Numbered from the stretch's first letter, positions 9,198-19,596 are shown. The stretch: DNA of 64,000 nt from Aestuariibaculum sp. M13 (GCF_024723255.1 NZ_JANIAC010000002.1:372001-436000); one strand, 5' to 3'. The notes: a model not told the origin generated them from the sequence alone. Translations and numbers: made by a program.

Positions 9198-9364
9198 TTA
9201 CTTTAGAACCACAATTAAACTAATTACCTATCGGTAACTACCTGTAAAATTTAAAAACAGTAGTTATTCAAAATTTTGATCTGATTCATTTCAGACATAA
9301 TAATACTTTACCAACTAATTAAAATACACCACCAAAAGCTGCGTTTAACAACGCGGCTTTTTTT
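9198..9364 (+). ncRNA. Candidate structured small RNA in the 498-base gap before uvrA
   Basis: The 8945-9442 gap has no credible open reading frame; its first 240 bases are A/C-rich and featureless to my eye. From about 9224 there are consecutive small hairpins: TTACC/GGTAA (9224-9237), AACTACCTG with CAGTAGTT (9236-9265, one bulge), and TCTGA/TCAGA (9280-9295), followed by a strong intrinsic terminator at 9337-9364. The sequence TACTTTAG at 9199-9206 is a weak promoter-like match that might start it. A terminator with no gene upstream for nearly 400 bases implies a transcript here, but it could instead be the distant 3' end of the 8228 gene's messenger. Confidence 0.4.
9337..9364 (+). terminator. 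Intrinsic terminator before uvrA
   Basis: AGCTGCGTT pairs with AACGCGGCT (one G-U) around TAAC and runs into seven T. It precedes the uvrA promoter, so it ends whatever is transcribed from the left. Confidence 0.85.
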
Positions 9365-9419
9365 ATTACTTCGACTAAAATCAAAAGTCTTCCTTCTAAT
9401 TATTTAACAACTAAAATTG

Positions 9420-9427
9420 TAACTTTG
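9420..9427 (+). promoter_or_regulatory. -7 promoter box for uvrA
   Basis: TAACTTTG exactly matches TAnnTTTG and ends 15 bases before the ATG at 9443. This also argues that the in-frame TTG at 9425, which falls within the box, is not the start, and that the leader is very short. Confidence 0.65.
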
Positions 9428-9442
9428 CGCTTTTGCGATTAT

Positions 9443-12277
9443 ATGAGTCATTTCGAAGAATTTATAGAAGTAAAAGGAGCCCGAGTACACAATTTGAAAA
9501 ACATTGATGTATCTATTCCTCGTGAAAAACTTGTGGTTATCACAGGGTTATCCGGCAGTGGAAAATCATCATTAGCTTTTGATACCATTTACGCTGAAGG
9601 ACAACGACGATACATAGAAACCTTCTCGGCGTATGCCAGACAATTTCTTGGAGGACTGGAACGTCCTGACGTTGATAAAATCGACGGACTTTCACCCGTA
9701 ATCGCGATAGAACAAAAGACTACCAGCAAATCACCACGATCTACTGTAGGTACCATAACCGAAATCTACGACTTTCTACGTTTGCTTTATGCGCGTGCCA
9801 GCGATGCCTATAGCTACAATACCGGAGACAAAATGGTTAGCTATAGCGATGAGCAGATTAAAGAATTAATTATAAAAGATTTTAAAGGCAAGCGCATTAA
9901 TGTTTTAGCTCCGGTTATTCGTTCGCGTAAAGGTCATTATCGTGAATTATTCGAACAGATTGCAAAACAGGGTTTTGTTAAGGTTAGAACAGACGGTGAA
10001 ATTCAAGACCTTAAAAAAGGCATGAAACTCGATCGTTACAAAACGCACGATATTGAAATTGTAATTGACCGACTGGTAATAGACGAATCTGCCGATAACG
10101 ATAAACGCTTAACTGAAACCATTAACACAGCTATGTATCATGGCGAAGACGTTTTAATGATTCTTGATCAGTATTCACAGGAAGTTCGTTATTTCAGCAG
10201 AAACTTAATGTGTCCGTCTTCGGGTATTTCATATCCAAACCCAGAACCTAATAACTTTTCATTTAACTCGCCAAAAGGCGCTTGTCCGGCTTGTAATGGT
10301 ATAGGCACCATGCGAAAAGTCAACGAAAAGAAAATTATTCCTGACGACACCTTATCTATTAAAAACGGAGCATTAGCCCCACACGGACCAGAAAAAAACA
10401 GCTGGATTTTTAAACAACTAAACACCATTGCTCAGCGATATAATTTTGACTTATCAGACCCCTACAAAGACATTCCTGAAGAAGCCAAACATTTAATTCT
10501 TTACGGTGGAAATGAAAAATTTTCAATAGAAAGCAAAAGCTTAGGTGTTACCAGAGATTACAAAATAGATTTTGAAGGCGTTGCTAATTTTATTGAAAAC
10601 CAATATAAAACTGCCGAAACCACATCGCTTAAACGTTGGGCCAAAGATTATATGGATAAAATTGAATGTCCGGAATGTCATGGCACTCGTTTAAAGAAAG
10701 AATCTTTATACTTTAAAATAAACGAGAAAAACATTGCTGAACTCGCCAATACAGACGTTTCAGAGTTAGCCGCATGGTTTAATGAATTAAACAAACATCT
10801 TTCGGAAAAGCAATTAAAAATCGCGGAAGAAGTTTTAAAAGAAATTAAATCAAGACTTCAGTTTTTATTAGATGTCGGATTAAACTACCTATCACTAAAC
10901 CGCAGCTCTAAATCCCTTTCAGGTGGCGAAGCGCAACGTATTCGTTTAGCAACACAAATAGGCTCACAACTTGTAGGTGTGCTATACATTTTAGATGAAC
11001 CAAGCATTGGTCTGCACCAACGAGATAACGAAAAACTAATTAATTCTTTAGTTTCACTAAGAGATATCGGTAATTCAGTGATAGTGGTTGAACACGACAA
11101 AGACATGATTGAACGTGCCGATTATGTTATCGACATCGGTCCGAAAGCAGGGAAACACGGTGGAAAAATCATTAGTATTGGTACACCTCAGGAACTTTTA
11201 ACTCACGACACGCTTACTGCCGATTATTTAAATGGTACAAAAGAAATTGAAATTCCTGAAAAGCGTCGAGAAGGCAACGGTAAATTCCTTGAACTTAACG
11301 GGTGTACAGGTAACAATCTTAAAAATGTATCGGTTAAATTTCCTTTAGGAAAAATGATTGGGGTTACCGGTGTTTCCGGAAGTGGAAAATCGACATTAAT
11401 TAACGAAACCCTCTACCCGATTCTTAACGCGCATTATTTTAACGGCGTTAAAAAACCTATGCCTTATAAAAGCATTAAAGGTCTGGAGCATATAGATAAG
11501 GTTATAGATATCAACCAATCGCCGATTGGTAGAACACCAAGAAGCAACCCGGCAACTTATACTGGTGTTTTTAGCGAAATCAGAAGTTTATTCGCTAAAA
11601 TTCCCGAAGCAATGATTCGCGGGTACAAACCGGGACGCTTTAGTTTTAACGTTAAAGGCGGACGCTGTGAAACCTGTCAAGGTGGTGGATTAAAAGTAAT
11701 CGAAATGAATTTCCTTCCAGACGTTTATGTGGAATGTGAAACCTGTCAAGGAAAACGCTTCAACCGTGAAACTCTTGAAATTAGGTACAAAGGAAAATCT
11801 ATTAGTGATGTATTAGATATGACCATTAACGAGTCCGTTGAATTCTTCGAGCATATCCCTAAAATTCACAATAAGGTTAAAACCATTAAAGATGTTGGCT
11901 TAGGATATATCACACTCGGACAACAAAGCACTACCCTATCTGGTGGTGAAGCACAACGCATCAAATTAGCAACCGAATTAAGTAAGCGCGACACTGGAAA
12001 CACCTTCTATATTTTAGATGAGCCCACTACGGGATTGCATTTTGAAGATATTCGCGTGTTAATGATTGTGCTTAACAAATTAGCCAACAAAGGAAATACG
12101 GTGCTAATTATAGAACACAATCTGGATGTTATAAAAGCAGTAGATCATATTATCGACATAGGTTACGAAGGCGGTAAAGGCGGCGGTAAAGTAGTTGTTG
12201 AAGGTACCCCCGAAGAAGTTGCCATGCACAAAAAGAGTTATACGGCTAAATTTTTAAAGAAAGAATTAGGTCTTTAA
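9443..12277 (+). CDS. uvrA: Excinuclease ABC subunit A
   Basis: UvrA is the damage-recognition ATPase of nucleotide excision repair; as a dimer it finds distorted DNA and loads UvrB. The 944-residue protein has the expected tandem ABC modules: Walker [10 protein letters not shown] near residue 30 and GVSGSGKST near 640, two LSGGEAQRI signatures, two Walker B sites ([10 protein letters not shown] and [10 protein letters not shown]), and CxxC zinc-binding pairs ([17 protein letters not shown] and CETCQGKR). The start is set at the ATG MSHFEEF, since the upstream TTG lies inside the promoter box. No uvrB or uvrC is nearby, which is usual. Confidence 0.98.
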   Translation: MSHFEEFIEVKGARVHNLKNIDVSIPREKLVVITGLSGSGKSSLAFDTIYAEGQRRYIETFSAYARQFLGGLERPDVDKIDGLSPVIAIEQKTTSKSPRSTVGTITEIYDFLRLLYARASDAYSYNTGDKMVSYSDEQIKELIIKDFKGKRINVLAPVIRSRKGHYRELFEQIAKQGFVKVRTDGEIQDLKKGMKLDRYKTHDIEIVIDRLVIDESADNDKRLTETINTAMYHGEDVLMILDQYSQEVRYFSRNLMCPSSGISYPNPEPNNFSFNSPKGACPACNGIGTMRKVNEKKIIPDDTLSIKNGALAPHGPEKNSWIFKQLNTIAQRYNFDLSDPYKDIPEEAKHLILYGGNEKFSIESKSLGVTRDYKIDFEGVANFIENQYKTAETTSLKRWAKDYMDKIECPECHGTRLKKESLYFKINEKNIAELANTDVSELAAWFNELNKHLSEKQLKIAEEVLKEIKSRLQFLLDVGLNYLSLNRSSKSLSGGEAQRIRLATQIGSQLVGVLYILDEPSIGLHQRDNEKLINSLVSLRDIGNSVIVVEHDKDMIERADYVIDIGPKAGKHGGKIISIGTPQELLTHDTLTADYLNGTKEIEIPEKRREGNGKFLELNGCTGNNLKNVSVKFPLGKMIGVTGVSGSGKSTLINETLYPILNAHYFNGVKKPMPYKSIKGLEHIDKVIDINQSPIGRTPRSNPATYTGVFSEIRSLFAKIPEAMIRGYKPGRFSFNVKGGRCETCQGGGLKVIEMNFLPDVYVECETCQGKRFNRETLEIRYKGKSISDVLDMTINESVEFFEHIPKIHNKVKTIKDVGLGYITLGQQSTTLSGGEAQRIKLATELSKRDTGNTFYILDEPTTGLHFEDIRVLMIVLNKLANKGNTVLIIEHNLDVIKAVDHIIDIGYEGGKGGGKVVVEGTPEEVAMHKKSYTAKFLKKELGL

Positions 12278-12381
12278 ATAATATGACTGTCGTAGTTTGC
12301 TTTTCATAAAATAGAAAACTAAATTTGAGCAATTCACTAAGCATACTAACCAGTAGGCGTAATGAATAATCAAAAAAAATA

Positions 12382-13077
12382 ATGCAATTTATGAGAAAAG
12401 AACAACACCCTAAAGGGTGGAATGCGATAAAAACGAACGACTCTTGGGCAATATTCAAAATCATGGGCGAATTTGTTAATGGTTTTGAAAAAATGAGCAA
12501 AATAGGTCCTTGTGTATCCATATTTGGTTCAGCCAGAACAAAATCAGATCAAAAATACTATCAACTTGCCGAAAGCATTGCCAGACGTATTGTCGAAGCT
12601 GGCTACGGGGTAATAACCGGTGGTGGTCCAGGTATTATGGAAGCCGGAAACAAAGGTGCTCATATTGGCGGCGGAACATCGGTTGGATTGAATATAGAAC
12701 TACCTTTCGAACAGCACGACAATCCTTATATAGATTCAGATAAAAGTCTGGATTTCGATTATTTTTTTGTTAGAAAGGTTATGTTCGTTAAATATTCACA
12801 AGGCTTCGTAGTTATGCCAGGTGGCTTCGGAACTTTAGATGAATTGTTTGAAGCAATGACTCTGATTCAGACCCATAAAATAGAAAAATTTCCAATTATC
12901 CTTGTCGGAACTGAATTCTGGGAAGGCCTTATAGACTGGATTAAATCGACACTTCTAAGTCACGGTAACATAAGCCCTGATGATTTAAATTTAATTCATT
13001 TAGTGGATTCTGAAGATGAAGTTATAGACATCTTAGATGGTTTCTATAAAGAATCCGGTTTAAGTCCAAATTTTTAA
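12382..13077 (+). CDS. LOG family protein (Rossmann fold nucleotide-binding)
   Basis: The 231-residue cytoplasmic protein has the LOG/TIGR00730 pattern: SIFGSARTK, the GGGPGIMEAGNKGA loop and the diagnostic PGGFGTLDE motif. LOG proteins of this type hydrolyse cytokinin-like or other nucleoside 5'-monophosphates to free base and ribose 5-phosphate; a nucleotide hydrolase role is likely but the substrate is unknown. Translation could start at ATG 12382 or at ATG 12391 (MRKEQ); the second agrees better with the compact start usual for the family. It lies 104 bases after uvrA without a visible terminator between. Confidence 0.9.
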   Translation: MQFMRKEQHPKGWNAIKTNDSWAIFKIMGEFVNGFEKMSKIGPCVSIFGSARTKSDQKYYQLAESIARRIVEAGYGVITGGGPGIMEAGNKGAHIGGGTSVGLNIELPFEQHDNPYIDSDKSLDFDYFFVRKVMFVKYSQGFVVMPGGFGTLDELFEAMTLIQTHKIEKFPIILVGTEFWEGLIDWIKSTLLSHGNISPDDLNLIHLVDSEDEVIDILDGFYKESGLSPNF

Positions 13078-13175
13078 AACATTCGACGAACTATATCTTA
13101 CACAATATTTTAATTAATAATTTTCGTTTACATCTTTGTATAATAGAATTACGAACCCCTAATTTTAAATAAAAA

Positions 13176-16007
13176 TTGAAAATCCGTCACCTTAGTTCTG
13201 CCATAAGCCTATTATTGGGATTCTATTGTTTTGGTCAAAACAAAATTGACGTACACGCGGTATTTAATATTGAGAACAAACAGATTAAAATTTCTCAAAA
13301 CATTCAATATCAAAATACATCTCAAGACACACTTCAATCCATATATTTAAACAACTGGGCAAATTCGTATGCTACAAAAACGACGCCTTTAGCGAAGCGT
13401 ATTGCTGATGAATATCGTAACGATTTTCATTTAGCAAAAAATGAGGAACGCGGCTTTTCTATTTTAACATCGGTAAAAAGTAATGACCAGGACTTAAAAT
13501 ATCACGACCTGAAAGGACAAATAGATATTGTCAAGGTATTATTAGATTCGACACTGCTACCTGGAGAATCATACAACATTCATTTGGATTATATAGTTCA
13601 ACTGCCTAGCGATAAATTCACAGGATACGGCATCACTAAAACAGGTGATTTAAATTTAAAGTACTGGTATATTACTCCTGCCATATATAATGGTGAATGG
13701 CAGCATTATAGCAACAAAGATTTGAATGATTTATTCATTCCTAAAACCGATGTTTCTTTAAAAATAGAATGTCCTAAATCCTACACGATTACTTCAGATT
13801 TAGATTTAATTAAAGAATCACAAAATACTGATTTAAAATTAGTTACGCTAGAAGGAAAAACCCGAACAGTTAACAAATTATTCCTAAGCAAAACATCAAA
13901 ATTCAATACAGTTGAAACCAAAGACTTTTCAATTGTTTCAGATATTGATGATGAAGATTTAGAGATCATAGACAAGGTACTTATCACCGAAAAAATAATA
14001 AAATACATTACAAAAAAATTTGGTGATTACCCTCATGAAAAACTTCTTGTAACACAAACCGATTACGACGACAATCCGGTTTATGGCTTAAATTTTCTAC
14101 CGAGTTTTATAAACACATATCCAAATAATTTCAAATACGAGGTAAAACTTCTAAAAGTTGCTCTTCATAATTATCTAGAAAATACATTGCTAATTAACCC
14201 GAGAAAAGACCAATGGTTAATTGATGGTATTGAGATTTTCTATCTCATGAATTATGTTGAAGAACATTACCCAAACATGAAATTCCTTGGATCTTTAGCT
14301 AATTTTTGGGGCGTACGTTCATTTCATGCGGCCGATATGCGCTATAATGACAAGTACAATTTAGCCTTTATGCTAATGGCAAGAACCAACAGAGATCAAC
14401 CTTTAACGATGGCTAAAGATTCTCTTTTAAAATTCAATGCTAACATTGCTAATAAATACAAAGCAGGCATAGGATTAAACTACCTTGACGATTTTGTAAA
14501 TAGTCATATTGTTGAAAATACAATTGAGTCTTTTGTAGCAGAAAACAAACTAAAACCAATAAATTCTTCCGATTTTGAAACCTATTTAAAATCTAAAACC
14601 AATAAAAATATTGATTGGTTTTTCAACGATTACTTGTCTACAAGAGAAAAACTGGATTTCAAAATCAAGAACGTATCTAAAACCAAAGATTCTGTTACGC
14701 TTACTATTAAGAACAAGCGTCACAACAACATGCCTGTATCTTTATATACACTAAATAATGACAGTGTAATTTCTAAAATATGGATTGAAAACATAAGCAA
14801 TAACAAAACCCTGACGATTCCTAGGGACGAAGCGAATAAACTGGTTTTAAACTACAACAGTATTATTCCTGAAATTAATGAACGAGACAATTGGAAATCG
14901 TTAAAAGGTTTCTTCTTCAATAACAAACCATTACAATTCAGACTATTTAAAGATATTGAAGACCCTTATTATAATCAGGTCTTTTTAATGCCGCTTTTGG
15001 AGTTTAATAATATTTATGATGGCTTTACTCTGGGCATGAAAGCCTACAATAAAACATTGCTAAGAAAACGTTTCAGCTATAAACTATCGCCGCAATACGC
15101 TTTTAAATCCAGATCATTTACTGGCTCTGGTGTAGTTTCAATGACTCACAATCTTGAAAACAGAAACCTTTATGCCATTAACTATGGCTTTTTTGGTGGC
15201 TACCATTCATATGCACCAGATCTATTTGTTCGACAGTTTACGCCATCGTTATCTTTATATTTCAGACAAGATGACGATTTCAGGTCAAACAAAAGACATT
15301 TAGTTTCTTTTAGATATTTGGATATTCACAGAGATAAAGATGCTAATAATATATATACTACTGATGAACCAAGCTATAATGTTTTTAATGCGCGTTACGT
15401 ACATTCCAATGATAATTTAATCAATTACACAAAATGGTACACTGACTTGCAAATAGCAAAAACATTTAGCAAAGTGGTGTTTAATTTTGAATACAGGCAC
15501 CTGTTTCAAAATAACCGGCAACTTAATTTACGTTCGTATACCGGAGTATTTTTAAGTAATAGAAATGATATTAATTCCGATTATTTTAGTTTTGCATTAG
15601 ATCGCCCTACCGATTATTTATTTGAATATCCATACTTAGGAAGATCGGAAAGCTCGGGAATTTTCAGCCAGCAGTACATTGAAGCCGAAGGAGGGTTTAA
15701 ATCTAAACTAGAAACTCCATTTGCCAATCAATGGATTTCTACAGTTAATATGAGCACCACTTTATGGCGTTACATTTTAGCATATGGGGATATTGGTTAT
15801 GTAAAAAACAAATATAGTTCTGCTGAATTTGTATACGATTCAGGAATTAGAATAAATCTGGTTACCGATTATTTTGAGGTCTATTTCCCAATTTATTCTA
15901 ACCTGGGCTGGGAAGTTTCGCAACCAAAATACGAAGAAAGAATACGCTTTAAATTTACTTTAGACCCTCAAGTGTTACTTGGTTTATTTAGAAGGCGTTG
16001 GTTCTAA
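13176..16007 (+). CDS. M1 peptidase-like protein with degenerate active site, joined to a C-terminal outer membrane barrel
   Basis: The 943-residue protein has a signal peptide ending near GFYCFGQ, an N-terminal half resembling M1-family gluzincin aminopeptidases, and from about residue 590 a region of alternating aromatic beta-strands ending in RRRWF, typical of an outer membrane barrel. Where an M1 enzyme has HExxH, this one has HNYLE (about residues 331-335), and the third ligand region reads WLIDGIEIF instead of WLxEGxAxY, so zinc hydrolysis is unlikely. The start is TTG: an in-frame stop lies two codons before it and the signal peptide begins directly after it. It is probably an outer membrane protein with a binding or scaffolding role, which is an inference. 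Confidence 0.8.
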   Translation: MKIRHLSSAISLLLGFYCFGQNKIDVHAVFNIENKQIKISQNIQYQNTSQDTLQSIYLNNWANSYATKTTPLAKRIADEYRNDFHLAKNEERGFSILTSVKSNDQDLKYHDLKGQIDIVKVLLDSTLLPGESYNIHLDYIVQLPSDKFTGYGITKTGDLNLKYWYITPAIYNGEWQHYSNKDLNDLFIPKTDVSLKIECPKSYTITSDLDLIKESQNTDLKLVTLEGKTRTVNKLFLSKTSKFNTVETKDFSIVSDIDDEDLEIIDKVLITEKIIKYITKKFGDYPHEKLLVTQTDYDDNPVYGLNFLPSFINTYPNNFKYEVKLLKVALHNYLENTLLINPRKDQWLIDGIEIFYLMNYVEEHYPNMKFLGSLANFWGVRSFHAADMRYNDKYNLAFMLMARTNRDQPLTMAKDSLLKFNANIANKYKAGIGLNYLDDFVNSHIVENTIESFVAENKLKPINSSDFETYLKSKTNKNIDWFFNDYLSTREKLDFKIKNVSKTKDSVTLTIKNKRHNNMPVSLYTLNNDSVISKIWIENISNNKTLTIPRDEANKLVLNYNSIIPEINERDNWKSLKGFFFNNKPLQFRLFKDIEDPYYNQVFLMPLLEFNNIYDGFTLGMKAYNKTLLRKRFSYKLSPQYAFKSRSFTGSGVVSMTHNLENRNLYAINYGFFGGYHSYAPDLFVRQFTPSLSLYFRQDDDFRSNKRHLVSFRYLDIHRDKDANNIYTTDEPSYNVFNARYVHSNDNLINYTKWYTDLQIAKTFSKVVFNFEYRHLFQNNRQLNLRSYTGVFLSNRNDINSDYFSFALDRPTDYLFEYPYLGRSESSGIFSQQYIEAEGGFKSKLETPFANQWISTVNMSTTLWRYILAYGDIGYVKNKYSSAEFVYDSGIRINLVTDYFEVYFPIYSNLGWEVSQPKYEERIRFKFTLDPQVLLGLFRRRWF

Positions 16008-16117
16008 CCTATTGCGTAATTATTACTAAATCATTAATTCGAGTAAACATTTTTCAATCAAAACATCTTAAAAATCATTTTTTTAGAAATTTGTTAATTT
16101 CTTCAATCGAAATATAA

Positions 16118-16148
16118 TTGCATAAAACCTAAAGATTAACTACTTTTG
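16118..16148 (+). promoter_or_regulatory. Promoter of the E1 dehydrogenase gene
   Basis: TTG at 16118-16120, a 20-base spacer and TACTTTTG at 16141-16148 fit the Bacteroidota vegetative promoter (TTTG-N19-TAnnTTTG). The start codon follows 26 bases later. Confidence 0.7.
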
Positions 16149-16174
16149 CAAAAAGTTTAAAAGAGGCAACTAAC

Positions 16175-18586
16175 ATGCAAACCACTCCAGATTTGAAAAA
16201 CAACATCTCATTCGAAGATTTTAAAACAGAAGTTTTAAACGATTATAAAATAGCAGTGAGAAGTCGGGAATGTAGCTTACTTGGGCGACGTGAAGTGTTA
16301 ACAGGAAAGGCAAAATTCGGGATCTTTGGAGACGGTAAAGAAGTGCCTCAGTTAGCGATGGCTAAAGCCTTTCAAAAAGGTGACTGGCGTTCAGGATATT
16401 ATCGGGACCAAACTTTTATGATGGCGATAGGAGAACTTACTCCTGAACAATTTTTCGCAGGTTTATATGCTAATACAGATATCGAGCAGGAACCTATGTC
16501 GGCTGGTCGTCAAATGGGCGGACACTTTGTTACCCACAGTTTAAATAATGACGGTAGCTGGAAAAACCTAACCAAACAATACAATTCAAGTTCAGACATC
16601 TCTCCTACTGCTGGTCAAATGCCACGTTTACTAGGATTGGCTCAGGCATCAAAAATCTTCAGAAACGTTGAAGGGATTAACGCTTCAAATTTTTCTGTTA
16701 ATGGAAATGAAGTCGCTTGGGGAACTATTGGTAATGCCAGTACAAGTGAAGGTTTATTTTTTGAAACCATCAATGCTGCAGGTGTATTGCAAGTACCAAT
16801 GGTAATTAGCGTTTGGGATGACGAATATGGCATCTCTGTTCACGCCAGACATCAAACAACAAAAGAAAACATCTCAGAAATTCTTAAAGGATTTCAACGT
16901 GATGAAAACAATAAAGGTTACGAAATTTTACGCGTAAAAGGCTGGGATTATGCTAACCTGATTGAGACCTATCAGGAAGCTAGTGCTATTGCTCGCGAAG
17001 AGCATGTTCCTGTTTTAATTCACGTTACCGAATTAACACAACCTCAGGGACACTCAACTTCAGGATCTCATGAACGTTATAAATCACCTGAACGTTTAAA
17101 CTGGGAAGTTCAGCAGGACTGCAACACCAGAATGCGTCAATGGATTATTGACAGCGGTATTGCTACCAATGAAGATTTAACCGAAATTGATCGTGTTATT
17201 AAACGAGAAGTTAAGGAAGCGAAACGCAAAGCATGGACTACATTCTTAAAACCAGTGTCAGACGATCAGCGTGAGTTGGTTGCTGTTTTAAAACAATTAG
17301 CCGAAAGCAGTGTTAATGGTGTTTTCATTAATAAATTAAAAGACAGCTTAGAAGCTATTGACGAACCTACCAGAAAAGACATCTTATCTCATGGTAGACG
17401 CGCTTTAAGATATACCATAGGTGAAGAATCTTCTAAGAAAGACAAATTAGTTCAATGGATTGACAAATGTCTTGAGGAAACACAGCCTAAATTTAGTTCT
17501 CATCTTTATTCTGAAACAGAACATTCTAACATTTTAATCAAGGAAGTTAAACCAACCTACGACGAAAAGGCACAGCAGGTTGATGGAAGAATCATTCTTC
17601 GTGATAACTTCGATGTTATTTTCAACAAATACCCTGAAGCTTTAATTTTCGGAGAAGATACCGGAAATATTGGTGATGTTAATCAGGGACTGGAAGGCTT
17701 ACAGGAAAAATACGGTGAGCTTCGTATTGCTGATGCTGGTATTCGTGAGGCAACCATCGTAGGGCAAGGTATTGGAATGGCTTTAAGAGGTTTAAAACCT
17801 ATTGCCGAAATTCAGTACTTAGATTACTTAATGTACGCTTTACAGATTATCAGTGACGACCTTGCAACTGTACATTACAGAACTAAAGGAAAACAAAAAG
17901 CGCCTTTAATTGTTAGAACACGTGGTCACCGATTAGAAGGTATCTGGCACTCGGGTTCTCAAATGGGTGGTATTTTAAATTTAGTAAAAGGAGTTAATGT
18001 ATTAGTTCCTCGAAACATGACTAAAGCCGCTGGTTTCTATAATACGTTACTGCAAGGTGACGACCCTGCAATTGTTGTTGAATGTCTTAACGGTTATCGT
18101 TTAAAAGAGAAAATGCCTAACAACCTTGGCTACTTAAAAACACCAATTGGTGTTGTTGAAACCGTAAAAGAAGGTTCAGATATCACTTTAGTGTCTTATG
18201 GCTCAACGCTTCGTATAGTTGAACAAGTCGCTACCGAACTTTTAGCTGTTGGTATAGATGCCGAAGTTATCGATGTACAATCGTTAATGCCTTTCGATTT
18301 AAATCATGATATTGTTAAAAGTATTCAAAAAACAAATCGTGTCATGATTATTGACGAAGACGTACCTGGTGGTGCTTCAGCTTACATTTTAAATGAAATT
18401 TTAAACAAGCAAAACGCCTACCAGTATTTAGACAGTCAGCCTAAAACCTTAACAGCTAAAGAGCATAGACCAGCTTACGGAAATGACGGAGATTACTTCT
18501 CTAAACCTTCTGCTGAAGATATTTTTGAAGCTATTTATGGTGTGATGCACGAAACAAATCCAGAAGAATTTCCAAAACTTCGTTAA
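16175..18586 (+). CDS. Fused alpha/beta E1 component of a 2-oxo acid dehydrogenase
   Basis: This 803-residue protein fuses the E1 alpha and beta subunits of a thiamine diphosphate-dependent 2-oxo acid dehydrogenase, most like the branched-chain (2-oxoisovalerate) or pyruvate type. The alpha half (about residues 1-400) carries the ThDP region with GNASTSEGLFFE and the following WDDEYGISVHARH; the beta half (about 470-803) carries FGEDTGNIGDV and the transketolase C-terminal domain with DVQSLMPFD. It makes the acyl-lipoyl intermediate for an E2 partner that is not in this window. Fused E1 proteins of this kind are common in Bacteroidota. DoxX follows after 34 bases and may be co-transcribed. 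The substrate cannot be fixed from sequence. Confidence 0.9.
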   Translation: MQTTPDLKNNISFEDFKTEVLNDYKIAVRSRECSLLGRREVLTGKAKFGIFGDGKEVPQLAMAKAFQKGDWRSGYYRDQTFMMAIGELTPEQFFAGLYANTDIEQEPMSAGRQMGGHFVTHSLNNDGSWKNLTKQYNSSSDISPTAGQMPRLLGLAQASKIFRNVEGINASNFSVNGNEVAWGTIGNASTSEGLFFETINAAGVLQVPMVISVWDDEYGISVHARHQTTKENISEILKGFQRDENNKGYEILRVKGWDYANLIETYQEASAIAREEHVPVLIHVTELTQPQGHSTSGSHERYKSPERLNWEVQQDCNTRMRQWIIDSGIATNEDLTEIDRVIKREVKEAKRKAWTTFLKPVSDDQRELVAVLKQLAESSVNGVFINKLKDSLEAIDEPTRKDILSHGRRALRYTIGEESSKKDKLVQWIDKCLEETQPKFSSHLYSETEHSNILIKEVKPTYDEKAQQVDGRIILRDNFDVIFNKYPEALIFGEDTGNIGDVNQGLEGLQEKYGELRIADAGIREATIVGQGIGMALRGLKPIAEIQYLDYLMYALQIISDDLATVHYRTKGKQKAPLIVRTRGHRLEGIWHSGSQMGGILNLVKGVNVLVPRNMTKAAGFYNTLLQGDDPAIVVECLNGYRLKEKMPNNLGYLKTPIGVVETVKEGSDITLVSYGSTLRIVEQVATELLAVGIDAEVIDVQSLMPFDLNHDIVKSIQKTNRVMIIDEDVPGGASAYILNEILNKQNAYQYLDSQPKTLTAKEHRPAYGNDGDYFSKPSAEDIFEAIYGVMHETNPEEFPKLR

Positions 18587-18620
18587 ATTAGTGTATATTT
18601 AATTCAAATATATACTACAT

Positions 18621-19004
18621 ATGAAAAGGAATTTTCCTGATATCGGTTTACTGGTTTTAAGAGTTGGATTCTGTGTGATGATGCTAACACATGGCATTCC
18701 TAAATTTCAGTCTTTGTTTTTAGGCCCAATTAAATTCGCAGACCCTATTGGTTTAGGTCAGCCTTTATCATTAAGTCTGGCTATTATTGGTGAAGCAGTC
18801 GCTCCCCTATTGGTGTTAATTGGTTTTAAAACCAGATGGGCAACCATTCCAACGATTATTACCATGTTGGTTGCAGGTCTAATTGTTCACGCCAGTGACC
18901 CAATTTCCGTTAAAGAAAAATCTATTTTATTCTTAATTGGGTTCATTGCTATTTTCTTAATGGGACCAGGTAAATTCTCAATCGACGGATTCAAAAAACA
19001 ATAA
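18621..19004 (+). CDS. DoxX family membrane protein
   Basis: A 127-residue protein with four hydrophobic segments and the family's start pattern LLVLRVGFCVMMLTHGIPKF, followed by GEAVAPLLVLIGFKTRWA. DoxX proteins are small inner membrane proteins linked to respiration, thiosulfate oxidation or redox stress in different bacteria; the role here is unknown. It lies 34 bases after the E1 gene and 3 bases before the next gene, so these three probably form one transcript. Confidence 0.9.
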   Translation: MKRNFPDIGLLVLRVGFCVMMLTHGIPKFQSLFLGPIKFADPIGLGQPLSLSLAIIGEAVAPLLVLIGFKTRWATIPTIITMLVAGLIVHASDPISVKEKSILFLIGFIAIFLMGPGKFSIDGFKKQ

Positions 19005-19007
19005 GTA

Positions 19008-19478
19008 TTGCAAGCGACTTCTATAGTTAACATAAAAAAGGAGTTAAAACATAAATCTCCGGAAGAACTTATAGAATTCTGCCTGCGGTTATCGAAATTC
19101 AAAAAAGAAAACAAAGAACTTATTACCTACCTGCTTTTTGAGTCTGACGATGAAAGCGGGTATATAGAAAGTATAAAACAACATATCGATTCACAATTTG
19201 AAACGATAAATACTAAAAGCTATTTTTTCATTCGAAAAAGTGTGCGTAAAATTTTAACGCAGACCAAAAAGTACATTCGCTACTCACAAAACAAAGAAAC
19301 CGAAGTAGAACTTCTACTCCACTTTCTACAAACCCTACAAGATTTCAAACCTAGTTACAAAAAAAGTGCTCAGCTTCAAAACCTGTATAATCGTCAGCTG
19401 GCACTAATAAAAAAAGTGGTTTCCGGTCTTCACGAAGACCTTCAGTACGACTATAATTTACTTCTTGAAAACCTGTAA
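19008..19478 (+). CDS. Small conserved-looking cytoplasmic protein, TTG start
   Basis: I cannot assign a function to this 156-residue protein. It is strongly helical and charged (many Lys, Glu and Gln), with no signal peptide or membrane segment. Translation must begin at or after the TTG at 19008, because the doxX stop codon is in the same frame one codon upstream and no ATG occurs in the following part; the predicted start gives MQATSIVNIKKEL. The 3-base distance from doxX indicates translational coupling. Codon use and length support a real gene. Confidence 0.7.
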   Translation: MQATSIVNIKKELKHKSPEELIEFCLRLSKFKKENKELITYLLFESDDESGYIESIKQHIDSQFETINTKSYFFIRKSVRKILTQTKKYIRYSQNKETEVELLLHFLQTLQDFKPSYKKSAQLQNLYNRQLALIKKVVSGLHEDLQYDYNLLLENL

Positions 19479-19564
19479 TTTCACACTTAAAATTCTGTTG
19501 TTTAATATCCTTCTAAAAACGAGATAAATTAAGGGTTTATGTTTGAATGCTAACCGCAATATTT

Positions 19565-19572
19565 TATCTTTA
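19565..19572 (+). promoter_or_regulatory. Probable -7 box for pheT
   Basis: TATCTTTA differs from TAnnTTTG only in the last base and ends 24 bases before the pheT start codon. Confidence 0.45.
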
Positions 19573-19596
19573 CAGCCTTAAAACAGAACTTGGTTT

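Noticed and set aside
9425-9442. TTG start of uvrA upstream of the ATG
   Set aside because: The TTG lies inside the TAACTTTG promoter box, so the ATG at 9443 is the likelier start.
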